Shown piece after piece: positions 1 through 10,945 of a stretch of DNA of 64,000 nt. The translations under genes were made by a program, and so were the position numbers. The notes beneath the pieces were generated by a model. The model was not told the DNA's origin, made no database searches, and saw nothing but the letters and a program-made list of their open reading frames with translations. Positions within the stretch are counted from its first letter, which is position 1. Each line of letters opens with the position of its first letter. The stretch is from Vandiemenella viatica. Lineage: Eukaryota > Arthropoda > Insecta > Orthoptera > Morabidae. The stretch covers positions 352,804,932-352,868,931 of the forward strand of contig JARYHS010008074.1 in the NCBI GenBank assembly GCA_031002005.1. The letters run 5' to 3'.

Positions 1-1146
1 GTTGTTAGATGTCGGTAGCTATGGGGGTGTGGGAGATATGGGGGTTGAAAGTGGTCGACCTGTGGCAATTTCATACTTCTGCCAAAGACAAAAGTGTCAT
101 GGTGTATCACTTTTCAGCGAAAACTATAGATCACAGATAACTGGCGTTTGTGTGTAGTAGTAGCACAGAGTCACCTTTCGATCACAACAGCGGCCGATTT
201 TCAGAAACTGTGGTACTGTGGTAGATATGGTGGTTGTAAGTGGCCGACCAAGGATATTTTCGTATTTCGACTGTTTCCGCATATGTCACTTTTCTGCCAC
301 AACTACATAGCATAGAACATTGGTGTTTGTGTTTGGTAGTAGAATCGTATCTCATGTAGTGCACTATGGTTGTTAGATGTCGGTAGCTATGGGGGTGTGG
401 GAGATATGGGGGTTGAAAGTGGTCGACCTGTGGCAATTTCATACTTCTGCCAAAGACAAAAGTGTCATGGTGTATCACTTTTCAGCGAAAACTATAGATC
501 ACAGATAACTGGCGTTTGTGTGTAGTAGTAGCACAGAGTCACCTTTCGATCACAACAGCGGCCGAATTTCAGAAACTTTGGTACTGTGTTAGATATGGTG
601 GTTGTAAGTGGCCGACCAAGGATATTTTCGTATTTCGACGAAAGGCATGTGTCTCTGCAGATTTATCGTTTCTGCCACGACTACATAGCATAGAGCATTG
701 GTGTTTATGTGGGGTGGTAGAATCGTGTCTGTTGTCGTGCACTATGGTTGTTAGATGTCTGTAGCTATGGGGGTGTGGAAGACATGGGGGATGAAAATGG
801 TCGACCTGCGGCAATTTCATATTTCAGCCAAAGACGCATGTGTCTCGGTGTATCACTTTTGAGTGAAAACTATCACCGGCGTTTTTGTGTGGTAGTAACA
901 CAGAGTCACCCATCGATCTCAACGTTGGCCGAAATTCGGTAACTGTGGGAGCGTGTGAGATATGGTGTTTGAAATTGGTCGATCATGAATATTTTCGTAT
1001 TTCATCCAAAGACTTGTGTGTATCCGTAAATTTTACTTTGCTGCCGGAACTATATAGCGCAGAAGACTGGTATTTGTGTGTGGTAATAGTATCGAGTCTC
1101 CCATTGTGCACTATGGTGGTTAGATGTCTACAGCTGTCAATATGAA
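1..1146. repeat. Dimeric satellite array, ~370-bp higher-order unit, truncated by window start
   Basis: The motif GTTGTTAGATGTCGGTAGCT recurs in nearly the same form at 1, 369, 747 and about 1116, giving unit lengths of 368, 378 and 369 bp. Each unit is itself two related halves. The block around 34-80 (AGATATGGGGGTTGAAAGTGG) reappears as a diverged relative around 223-270 (AGATATGGTGGTTGTAAGTGG), offset 189 bp, and the original type returns 179 bp later. Units 1 and 2 are almost identical, unit 3 is more diverged, and the array dissolves at about 1146. This is the pattern expected at the edge of a satellite array that continues left of the window. Overlapping open frames on both strands are by-products of the repeat and were not called as genes. 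Confidence 0.9.
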
Positions 1147-1692
1147 TACTTTACAATCACGAACGAATTTGTGGGTACCAACTATTATATTATAATTGTG
1201 GAAGTAAGTTTCTGTCTTTTTGTTACGTTTTGACGACTAAATGGCTATATCAATATTGATGGAATTTAACAATGAAATAGTGTAGGACGGACACAGGACA
1301 TTTTTTCGGTATGAATAACAGTTTTAGTCACGAAATTTTAAGAACTTATCGAATGATGAAAGACAGACAGATTCGTGTGTTAGTCTGTAATGTTACGTTG
1401 GTTGCTCAGTCGCGCAGTCTGTTAGTGTTTGATTTGTTAATAAATTTCGATAAGAAACAAAACTTATTATTTAGTATAGAAGTCAATTTGCTCTGCACTG
1501 TACTATTCATTTGTGTCTGTATAAAAGTTTCTGGCACCAATTTGTCTTCCTTTTTGACATGCCTTGCGGACGTAAACCTGGCCTAAGGTGCAGGTCTAGA
1601 AGACAATGTGCTGCTATTAGATTATAAGATTCAGATGCTCATGTTGAATAAAGAAGAAAAAACCAAGCTGAAATAAAGCTGCCATCAGTTAA
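1147..1692. other. Unannotated AT-rich spacer
   Basis: A 91-codon open frame at 1311-1586 has no recognisable domain, and its composition is that of translated AT-rich DNA. I see no repeat, RNA or splice structure. Confidence 0.5.
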
Positions 1693-1725
1693 CCCCCCCC
1701 CCCCCCCCACACACACACACACACA
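1693..1725. repeat. Compound simple repeat (C)16-(AC)n
   Basis: A run of 16 C followed directly by about eight AC dinucleotides. A polymorphic microsatellite is expected here. Confidence 0.95.
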
Positions 1726-1948
1726 TCCCCGCACCTTCGCTTACTTTTCTGTTTTTAAATATGTTGTAAATTGATTCTCTTCATGAGACATATTAGACGA
1801 TAGGATGATATAATGATGGCTTTCCATCATATTATGTCGACTCGGTGTTGTTTGGGACAAATCTTACTAACAGTTTTCTATATCCAATTCTGGCAATGAA
1901 ACTCCAAGTCCACGCGTACGAAGTCGCGGGTAACAGCTAGTTATTTAG
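1726..1948. other. Unannotated spacer left of segmental duplication
   Basis: No recognisable element. Homology with the 29-kb region begins only at about 1949. Confidence 0.5.
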
Positions 1949-2352
1949 AATAAAGAAGTGGTATTTCAGTGAAAAAAAGTGATGATGGTGGTTGCTTTGA
2001 TAACGCTGGTCCTGAGTATAAATCACAATATGCAGAGAAATTTCTGCGGTGTTTTCTTTATTTATTTGACATGGCATAAAACGAAAGAAAAATGTTTAAA
2101 GTCAATTAAAGGAAGAACTATTGTTACAAGCTGTAGTCAATTGTGAGAGGTTATTGTTGAGATACTCAGATAGCCATCAATAACAGTGAGCGCAGAAGAT
2201 GTCGAAACGTTAGTATACAAAATGAGAGCCTATACCCGTAAGATTTGAATATGAAATTACAAACCGAGAAACACGTTATTCTTGTATTTTTTATATCAGT
2301 AAAACAAATAAAACTTTACAGATTTCGAATTTCCCAACATCAATGATTTATT

Positions 2353-2561
2353 CGGGAGGACGCGGGTTCGAATCCCCGACCGGGCATCCAGATTTGGGTT
2401 TTCCATGGTTTCCCCAAATCACTCTAGGCGAATGCCGGGATGCTTCATTCAAAAAGTCCATGGCCGAATTCCTTCCCGTTCCTTGTCCCCAGTCCCATCC
2501 CGCCTTTAATGACCTTAGCTGTCCACGAGGCGTAAAGTAATACGTAAAAAAACAAAAAAAA
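2353..2561 (+). mobile_element. tRNA-derived SINE (family A), 5' truncated
   Basis: The sequence starts inside the tRNA-like head, includes the B box GGTTCGAATCC, then the family body around CCAGATTTGGGTTTTCCATG and CCAAATCACTCTAGGCGAATG, and ends GGCGTAAAG plus an A-rich tail. Flanking direct repeats ATCAATGATTTATT (2339-2352) and ATCAGTGATTTATT (2562-2575) are a 14-bp TSD with one mismatch, the mark of LINE-driven target-primed insertion. The same insertion is at 29523-29735. Confidence 0.92.
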
Positions 2562-2791
2562 ATCAGTGATTTATTTTGTGTAAGATGCCAGATGAAACCC
2601 GGACGCCTAGGAGGCATATGAAAAGCAAGAGTATGGATTTAATATTGGTTTCCGTTCTGTACAACGAATTCATGTTACGGTACACCCTACTTAACGCAAT
2701 ACAAACTTCTCGTTAGTTGTGGATGTCATCAAGCAACCAAATTGCTGCAAAGTTTCTTGTATGTGAATAATTCATAATGTGAAATCTCTTG

Positions 2792-2860
2792 GAGGGATTA
2801 TCCCTCATGGGAGGGAAGCTTCTAGTGCAGACAAACGGGTGTGCTGGATATAGCACACCC
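2792..2860 (+). other. Pair of perfect small hairpins in the segmental duplication
   Basis: GAGGGAT-T-ATCCCTC at 2792-2806 and GGGTGTGCT-GGATAT-AGCACACCC at 2837-2860 are perfect inverted repeats. Both are intact in the second copy (about 29968-29982 and 30012-30035). Function unknown; they could belong to an older unrecognised repeat or a structured RNA. Confidence 0.6.
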
Positions 2861-3352
2861 TCGCCCCCAGGATGAGTTATTTCCGTTTCCCCGCCTAATG
2901 GACTACGGAAGAGAGTGCGAGGTTAGTTTTTGTAAGGAGGGGTCCGGGTAACTATTTATTCATGCAGACAGTTCTATCAGATCAAACACAAATCATAGAG
3001 CGTCAGAAAGTTTTAGTACTTAATAAATGAGGTAAAATTGTACTCGCGTAAGTTGTGGGTTGTAGTACTAAGTATTAAATTTAGGTGTTTAGTACTGTTG
3101 CGCTTTCATCGAAATGTAATCAGAGATACCATACATTATAAATTGTTATACGGCATTCTGCCACATACATATCAAAAGTTGCTTCTATTTGCGAAAGATA
3201 AAAGAATGAATGGAAGCAAGCCATAGTAAGAAAACCATATTGTACATTAAATAGTTTTACGTTGTATATTCTTAAAAGATCTCGCTAGCGAGAAACTTCA
3301 TAAATGGATAGACCACTAAAAACTGAATTTTTTCAACATCAATTTATAAGAG

Positions 3353-3570
3353 GAGTGGCCTGGTGGCTTAGTGGTTAAGGTGTGACGGAGATCGAAAAGT
3401 CCCCGGTTCGAATCCTTGCATCGGTGGAGATTTTCATAAGCCCTTAATCCGACCTTTACCTGTAGATCCCGTCTAGGGCTAACAACCCTAGTTATAATAA
3501 GGATGTATACAAATCCAAAGCAAATTCAAGCCAAACGAACGTAAATATGCCTGAGTTTAATGTTACAACG
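3353..3570 (+). mobile_element. tRNA-derived SINE (family B)
   Basis: An A-box-like TGGCTTAGTGGTTAAGG and the B box GGTTCGAATCC lie about 40 bp apart, followed by a body with CCCTTAATCCGACCTTTACC. Relatives are at 30525 (+), 19290 (-) and 44106 (+). The 3' part (3461-3570) is missing from the segmental-duplicate copy. The two copies of dinucleotide TG at the junction suggest a microhomology deletion there. The 3' limit is approximate. Confidence 0.8.
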
Positions 3571-4138
3571 TGAAGACATTAGTGTGACTACCACAGCATG
3601 CATTAACCTCACTATTAATTAGCAATCAGCAGTTGTTGTAGTATGTATTTATTATTGATAAATGGATTCCAAAAATTAGAATATCACCAACAAAAAGTAA
3701 TTTATATAATGCTTTGGTGGTTGCTTTCTTGTTCGACAGATACTGTGCATTAATTTCTTCAAGAGGCAAAATGAGGTAAAATAATTTCTCTCGATGTATC
3801 TTAAGCGATCAATGACCGCGTATAATAGTAATGAGAGGAAATGCACTTGTTACAAATGTGCCTTGGAAAATGTATTTTAAACACTTTTGAAACTCTTCAT
3901 CTCATTGTTTCAATAATTCTTATGAACTAGCATTTTGGTCGGCTAATAATTTTACGTAGTCATTAAAATATTGTAGTCCGCTGATGATTTTTGCTTTTCG
4001 TTTAGACTAAATAGTAATGGTAAGTTTACGTTTACTTCCTTTTATTATTGGAACCATAGTAATATCTTATTTCATTTCTTACAACAAACAACAAACCTGA
4101 AGCTCTTTCACAGTAATTTTGATATGAATCCGTGGATA

Positions 4139-4154
4139 CTCTAGGAGTCTAGAT
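4139..4154. other. hAT excision footprint (candidate)
   Basis: The 16 bases CTCTAGGAGTCTAGAT occupy exactly the site where the duplicate copy carries a hAT element flanked by two copies of the 8-bp TSD CTCTAGAT. Two joined TSDs would read CTCTAGATCTCTAGAT. Here only the junction differs: A-T|C became G-A|G, so the two innermost bases (T and C) are changed to their complements. That is the classical footprint left by Ac/hAT excision. Confidence 0.75.
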
Positions 4155-4986
4155 GCTGATATTAATCTATTTTCGAATATTTCCCTGCATCGTTTAGTAG
4201 TAGTATTTGACCACTATCGGCATGTGGTAATTTGGAAATTACTTTTCTCCACACCCGACCAACTCTAGTTTTTCTCTATCCTAAACATGTTTTCTTCCCA
4301 GAATTTCAATTTTCAGATATCAAAATTAGTGTTTCATGAAATAATGCTGTTTGGAAACCATGTACAAGTTGGCTGAATAATCAGTTTATTCGAGATTAAT
4401 CATTTTGTCTTTCCTTACATTAGCATTGAATTCGGCTTAAATATTAAAATTACAAAAGCAGCTAATAGGTGGAATCATTATAATTTATTCAACTCCTATT
4501 TTATTTTCTAATTATATCTACAACATTAATCATATTTTTTGGCGATGGGAACGATAGTACTAATTTTATCTGTAATAAATTTCCTCTAATCGCAGTTTAA
4601 CACAGCGCCTCAGCGTAGTCCCTATACTCATTCTTAGCAACTATGCCAGAGCAAAAAACATAACAAATACGTCAAGAAGCAGGTATTATGTCTGCCGGTA
4701 GCAGGTTTGAATAGCATAGCAGTGATACGAACGTGCCGTCATTCTTACCGAAAGCCGATTAACATAGGAAAATGCCTAAAAGAAAAGTTTAAGAACATTC
4801 CTCGTTCAGAAATGTTTCTGATGTTTTGTTGTGATCAGCCCGCAACAGGGAAGAGATATTGGTAAAAAAAAAAATCTAAACTTCCAAACCTTATTTTGTC
4901 ACGTAACAACTGGGAATAGAGTCCATACACCAACCATGATGGCCACCTAAACTTCCACTTGTACAAATTAACGATAGTATTATCCA

Positions 4987-5007
4987 CCCCCCCCCCCCCC
5001 CCCCCCC
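4987..5007. repeat. (C)21 homopolymer
   Basis: Twenty-one C; the paralogous position in copy 2 (about 32402) has only CTCTCCTG. It lies 66 bp from the assembly gap and may have contributed to the assembly break. Confidence 0.95.
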
Positions 5008-5072
5008 GCAGTATTTGTAAACTTCTAAATAGTCTTTCGCTCAGTGATATCTTAAGGTGCCTTTTTAATATG

Positions 5073-6072
5073 NNNNNNNNNNNNNNNNNNNNNNNNNNNN
5101 NNNNNNNNNNNNNNNNNNNNNNNNNNNNNNNNNNNNNNNNNNNNNNNNNNNNNNNNNNNNNNNNNNNNNNNNNNNNNNNNNNNNNNNNNNNNNNNNNNNN
5201 NNNNNNNNNNNNNNNNNNNNNNNNNNNNNNNNNNNNNNNNNNNNNNNNNNNNNNNNNNNNNNNNNNNNNNNNNNNNNNNNNNNNNNNNNNNNNNNNNNNN
5301 NNNNNNNNNNNNNNNNNNNNNNNNNNNNNNNNNNNNNNNNNNNNNNNNNNNNNNNNNNNNNNNNNNNNNNNNNNNNNNNNNNNNNNNNNNNNNNNNNNNN
5401 NNNNNNNNNNNNNNNNNNNNNNNNNNNNNNNNNNNNNNNNNNNNNNNNNNNNNNNNNNNNNNNNNNNNNNNNNNNNNNNNNNNNNNNNNNNNNNNNNNNN
5501 NNNNNNNNNNNNNNNNNNNNNNNNNNNNNNNNNNNNNNNNNNNNNNNNNNNNNNNNNNNNNNNNNNNNNNNNNNNNNNNNNNNNNNNNNNNNNNNNNNNN
5601 NNNNNNNNNNNNNNNNNNNNNNNNNNNNNNNNNNNNNNNNNNNNNNNNNNNNNNNNNNNNNNNNNNNNNNNNNNNNNNNNNNNNNNNNNNNNNNNNNNNN
5701 NNNNNNNNNNNNNNNNNNNNNNNNNNNNNNNNNNNNNNNNNNNNNNNNNNNNNNNNNNNNNNNNNNNNNNNNNNNNNNNNNNNNNNNNNNNNNNNNNNNN
5801 NNNNNNNNNNNNNNNNNNNNNNNNNNNNNNNNNNNNNNNNNNNNNNNNNNNNNNNNNNNNNNNNNNNNNNNNNNNNNNNNNNNNNNNNNNNNNNNNNNNN
5901 NNNNNNNNNNNNNNNNNNNNNNNNNNNNNNNNNNNNNNNNNNNNNNNNNNNNNNNNNNNNNNNNNNNNNNNNNNNNNNNNNNNNNNNNNNNNNNNNNNNN
6001 NNNNNNNNNNNNNNNNNNNNNNNNNNNNNNNNNNNNNNNNNNNNNNNNNNNNNNNNNNNNNNNNNNNNNNNN
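5073..6072. other. Assembly gap, 1000 N
   Basis: Exactly 1000 unspecified bases, so probably a fixed-size scaffold placeholder. True length is unknown. It truncates copy 1 of the segmental duplication. Open frames reported through it are meaningless. Confidence 0.99.
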
Positions 6073-6325
6073 TTCACTAGATTACACTGATACGGAGTAG
6101 GCCGTACGAATAATTACATCTTTGCATTTTCTAAGGGATTAAAAAAGAAAATACTGTTAACTTCAACGCTCGCGTGTGTGTTGTGAGTGAACTTGTGTAG
6201 CGAAGTGAATTTAATTTGCTATTGATATTGTTAATAACGAAATAACAGGTATGGTAAATCTTATTCTGTATCGTATTATTATTTCTTGACCAATAGCTTT
6301 TGCGGTAATAGAACCCAAAAATGTA
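6073..6325. other. Unique flank between gap and palindrome
   Basis: No recognisable feature and no homology to the right-hand flank of the palindrome (17933 onward). Confidence 0.5.
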
Positions 6326-6598
6326 GGTACTACCATGCTCATATTAATCCGAACGACCTGAATTGCACATCGCTACATTTCCTCCTGGGACTTATTCAAC
6401 CCATTATACACATCTACGAAGACAGTACTATACCCAGGAGGTGGTACAGTCTCACAACTATTAAAATTGAGCCACATCCACCTCCCATAAAACGAAATAC
6501 ATTTCCGCTTTTTTGTTTCATAAACCGAAATAGTGATTACATTTCGGCAATAAAAGAGTTATAGGAACATCGAATACGTTTCATTTACTGTTTTAAAG

Positions 6599-6805
6599 AC
6601 ATTTTACAGTTATTAAGTGTTCACACATAACACGAAAGTTACCAATCTCAAACAAAATGCTGGTTTTTAGAAAGTACTGGATAACAACAAAATGCAGATT
6701 TTATACCCGTCTACAACAACTTAAAATGACTCGAAATTTACGTTAATATTCAACGTTTGCTGTGTATTATAATTTTTGGAAACAGTACAGACTTATCTAA
6801 GAGTT
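6599..6805 (+). other. Segment present only in left palindrome arm
   Basis: The left arm reads TTTAAAG, then this 207-bp block, then CAGTCAAATAT. The right arm joins TTTAAAG directly to CAGTCAAATAT. No terminal repeats or TSD are visible, so a deletion in the right arm is simpler than an insertion here. Confidence 0.8.
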
Positions 6806-7572
6806 CAGTCAAATATATAACACGTAACAAGATTTCGGATTTAATAATTTTGGCAGTGGTCTTGTAAGTATGCTTGCCTGTAAAAGCAATTATTTTAGTT
6901 CTGTCCTTTCTTGAACATACTTAGCGTGGAACAATAGAAAAGAATCATAACATTAATGTTCTGGCTGACGTGAGACACTGTCAACGCAGCATGCGTGAGT
7001 AGGATTTGAAAGACACTTTCCTACTAAATTTAACTTCACCGTAAAGATTTCTGTCACTCAACATTCCCCATTTTTTCTAGTGCTCATAACAAAGTCGGGC
7101 GAATGATCATTGATGTAATACGTAATGATAACTGTTTAAAATAATCAAGGAACTAAATCAAATCAATGTGTCTATTGTGCGAAAAAGTTTTTTTTAGCTA
7201 ATGTCCTTATTGTGCGACAACGATAATTTCTAGCCTGTGGTATTGGGAAGCAAATGAGAAAGGAAATGGAAAGTGGCTGTTCTTACGGAAAAAATTCTCA
7301 TCAAGGAAGAACATAAAATTCAAAGCTTCCGTATTTAAAAACATGCTGCTCCGACTAGTGATAGCTAATGATATAATTGATGCATAACCCCAACTGGGAA
7401 TTATTCGTAGCATGGAGTTATCTTCCCTGTCCTATCGCGTTGACCGCTATCTCCGGGAGTCCGTAAAAAAATCGGTTTGCGGTAAGGGGCAAAATCGTTA
7501 ACCGTAGCACAAAAAGAATATACATTATTAAAGAAGTGCAGAAATTTTAAAAGTTAATTCTGACGCATATCA

Positions 7573-8650
7573 CCATTGATGAAAAGTTTCTTTAATTTTA
7601 TTTCCTAAATTTAAAATTCCAAGAAATAAACAGTAAATTCCAGGAACGAGGAAAGATAATGCCTGGCTCGTTATTAGTTTCTCCTACCACAGCTTCCGTC
7701 TCTGGTAAGCCTGACGCTATGGTGCTGTAATTGGCTCAGGTTCGGATATGCTGATCCCGGAAGCTACGAGGTGCGATGTCTTGCGGTTCCACGGTTCGAG
7801 TCAGCCGAGGGCAAAAGTGGTTAAATGATGCGTTATGTTTTTCTTGGGTTACCCGTACACTGGGACAGTGAAAACATATTTTACACCTATTGGGAAGTTG
7901 AAATTACAAATTTCTGCCTGTATCTATTGTGAAATCAAAATTCGTTGTTATTCTTCAATAAAGTCACTATTATTTCAAAGGCACGGAAGAGGTTAGTATT
8001 CTAGAAACGTAAACGAATTCGGCAACGATATTTGAGAAATGTCAATTCCTCATTCCGTTGAGTAATTTCGAGATTTTTTATTTAAACAGAATTTTTGATA
8101 GCCAGATCGTGAGTATGAATTGACTACTGTCTAGTGCCACTGATGAAATTTACCCTTCACCCAATTCGTTCAGCTATTAATTAATGTAAAATTCCGGAAA
8201 ATAAACAATAACTTTCAGGAACGAGGAAAGATAATGCCAAGCTGTTTATGCGTTGTAGCCACCTCATCTTCCGTCTCTGGTAAGCCTGACGCGATGGGGT
8301 GGTAAGTGGCTCATATTCGCGGATGCAGATCCCGGAAGCTAGTGCGTTGTCTCGTGGTTCCACGGTTCGAGTCGCGCCGCGGGAAAAAGTGGTTAAACGA
8401 TGCGTTATGTTTTTCTTGTGTTACCCGTACACTGAGACAGTAAAAACGTATTATACACCTATTGAAACGTTAAAATTACAGATTTCTGCCTGTATCTATT
8501 GAGCAATCCAAATTCATTGTTATTTTTCTGTAAAGTCATTATTATTGCAAAGGCCTGGAAGAAATTAGTTTTTTTTAATTTATTTATCTCGAAACTTTTT
8601 TGGCTGGATCGTGAATGTGACCTGACTTCTGTCTAATGCCGCTGAAGAAC
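7573..8650 (+). repeat. Two-copy tandem repeat with tRNA-like core (left arm)
   Basis: Diverged direct repeats with a period of about 575 bp: CAGGAACGAGGAAAGATAAT at 7641 and again at 8216, and GGTTCCACGGTTCGAGTC in both. Similarity runs from GATGAAA near 7573 through the CTGTCTA(G/A)TGCC(A/G)CTGA junction, which recurs at the end of the second unit. Each unit contains a B-box-like GGTTCGAGTC preceded by GTCTCTGGTAAGCCTGACGC, so it may be an old tRNA-derived SINE duplicated in tandem. Open frames across it are not convincing genes. Confidence 0.8.
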
Positions 8651-9812
8651 TTTGCCTATTTGTTTGATGAACAGTAACACAATCAAGATTTAATTTAAGC
8701 CGCTGGTATCTCATTGTATGCTGAATTGACGCTAAAGTAAATACAATCATGTTGTGGATACTGAAATTTGTAACAATCTAGTCTTAAAGTATAAATTGTT
8801 CGCGATCATTCATTTCGCCAAAGTGTAAAGTAAAAGGTTTGTTTCCTCATAGTTGTGGAAAAACGATAGCCAGTATATAGACGTCATAACATCCACGAGG
8901 ACTATGAGAAAGAAGAGTGGTTTTATAAATATCCTACGTTTCATTTATTCTAAACAAAACTCTATCAGTTTCTAAATTTTTGAAAATTTTTGTCTCAAGA
9001 TAAATATCATAACAGAAAGAAATAGTGACACTTATTTTTTCGTAATGTTTTGTTAATAGAAAACTTAAAAAAATTACGTGTCAGCTGATAGATGACGATA
9101 GCACTATCTAATTGTAATTCATTATAAGGATTTATAGTTTGTCTCAGTTACACTCGGCAAGTGATGTGTGGTAGGATCATCATGAGGAAATAGGGCTGTT
9201 TACACGCAGCGTTGAACGCGCAGCTTTTCCGTGAACGGCTCGTATGGAATATCCATTCCCAGGATATTCCTACTTCTTAAAGAATGCATAATCATTAATT
9301 TTCTATATATACTCGTACAGTCTTTGCATTAAATGTGGACAGCGCTGTCATGTTCTATCAGTCTTTTTGCACAATCTGACATCAATCTCATCCCAGGAAA
9401 GAGTAAGGCAATGCTGGATCCTCCTTTTGGCAATATCATTGGGGGATATTTCATTCAGAGCCATCTATATTTCAGATTATTCATTTCCGTAAGTCAATGC
9501 ATGAAACAAAACTATAATTAAGCTCCTCCCCACTGACGATTCATAATGGCGGGGTAGTTCATCAACCTTCCCCTACATTTCAATAATACTTTAAATAAAT
9601 TCAGATCGTAGAACCTATCGCAAAAGTTGTAATTAACGGGAATGCATTAAAGCGAGGCAAAAAATAACTCCTAAGGCTCCGTTCTACTTCTTACTACAAC
9701 TGAGTAGCGTAAAACTTTAACGATCATTATTTACATACTGGTTAAGCTAATTCCTTCCGATAATATTTCACTCATAATGTGGTCTGTGGACATACCAGCG
9801 AATAACCATTTT

Positions 9813-9895
9813 CGAGGAGGGTCCTGTGGTTAGCGTTGTGGTTTTCTGAACATGCGGTTCAAGGTTCAAATCCACGTATTTCATATTCTTTTAAA
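9813..9895 (+). repeat. tRNA-like sequence (probable SINE head), left arm
   Basis: TGTGGTTAGCG resembles an A box, and GGTTCAAATCC about 45 bp later is a good B box. The acceptor ends do not pair, so this is not a functional tRNA. A mirrored copy is at 14574-14649. Confidence 0.55.
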
Positions 9896-10696
9896 TTTTT
9901 TTCCCCCTTTTATAAGTTCCGAACCTACACTATGCTTATGCATATTATATATTCTTGATTCCTTCCAAACTGCCTCAGGGAATAAGATACTTAAGGAATC
10001 TCTTATAACCGAAACTATCAAATGATTTTTAACCAACTACCAATATGAAAGTAAACACTTTTGCGGCGGCAGCGCTGAAAGAAAGCTACTCTGGTTCCCA
10101 GCCACGCCGAAATCAGATCGTCTGTCCCATTTCCAACTGTATACGTTTATCAAAAATAATCATTTCGCAGTAGAACGAATTTCACTGTTTCAGAAACAAT
10201 TAATTTATCGTTGGAATTATGTCTCTAATTTTAAGCCATGTCTATCATTAATTCTGTAGGTGGTCTATAATGATCATACACCGTCGTCAAGGAAAACAAA
10301 AATATAATGTAAAAACATGAAAGGAAATCGCATAGAAGTATAAGTAAAGAAAGTTAATTGAGAATCGGGATTGAAGTAGAGAGTTCTAAAATTACTGCTC
10401 TACAGCGTAGCGACTTGATACCTGCGGGATTTAAAAACTCATTACTTAATAAATCATACAATTTTTGTGTTAATCTTTGATTGCGATTACTTCAGTATAA
10501 TAACATAAATAGATACCACCATTTGGCGAAGAAGGATGTCGCCACTCGTGTGAGTGTTCTTTAGTCTCGTGTGTGAAGTGGAACGGTGACTTTTCGTCAC
10601 CCGTGATAGTCGACTCCAAAATAGACTAAGCCGCAAAAATTCAAACAAACACAGCCTACCGGTAAAGAAAGTTCGACAGTGCCTTAGGATCGGAGG

Positions 10697-10945
10697 ACCG
10701 AGCGTAGTGGATGAGCCTTAACGCTCTGGCCTCGCATTCGGAAGGAGGCGGGTTTGAATACCCGTCCGACTATTAGAGGCGGAAAAGGACTAGTGGCAAG
10801 GATTTCACCAATGGCCTTTTGGAACTATTCCGGTATTCACATAGAGTGGTTTGGGGAAACCGTTGAAACCCCAAATCTAGATGGCCGGACTAGGATTCCA
10901 ACCTGTGTCCTCCCGAATGAGAGGCCAGAGCGTCACAGCGTCTAC
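10697..10945. mobile_element. Fold-back pair of family-A SINEs (left arm)
   Basis: 10697-10770 is the plus-strand tRNA-like head of a family-A SINE (ACGCTCTGGCCTCGCATTCG, then the box GGGTTTGAATACCC). It joins directly at 10771 to a minus-strand family-A SINE running 3' to 5' (TATTAGAGGCGG through GAATGAGAGGCCAGAGCGT). The plus SINE has lost its body. The result is a small inverted SINE pair inside the larger palindrome. Open frames here (e.g. 10754-10969) are SINE shadows. Confidence 0.85.

Larger units (their letters stand above)
1949..5072 (+). repeat. Segmental duplication, copy 1 (truncated by assembly gap)
   Basis: From AATAAAGAAGTGGTATTTCA at 1949 to the last base before the N gap this block matches 29131-32474 in the same orientation. 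Scattered substitutions separate the copies. Indels include a 110-bp segment (3461-3570) absent from copy 2, about 40 bp at 31083-31122 absent here, a 21-C run (4987-5007) absent from copy 2, and a 336-bp hAT element present only in copy 2. Shared contents are a 5'-truncated SINE with identical target-site duplications, two small hairpins and a second SINE. Those insertions therefore predate the duplication. The right boundary is hidden by the gap. Confidence 0.93.

Noticed and set aside
182..820. PPYLPHPHSYRHLTT-type peptides repeated on the minus strand as a repeat-protein gene
   Set aside because: They are shadows of the satellite units; stops and frame changes occur in the third unit.
3038..3226. 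62-codon frame conserved with an identical peptide in both segmental duplicates (also 30212-30400)
   Set aside because: It starts at TTG, has no domain, and the copies differ by only two synonymous changes. Recent duplication explains the identity without selection.
4959..6080. Open frames of 373 and 341 codons across the N gap
   Set aside because: They are translations of unspecified bases and carry no information.
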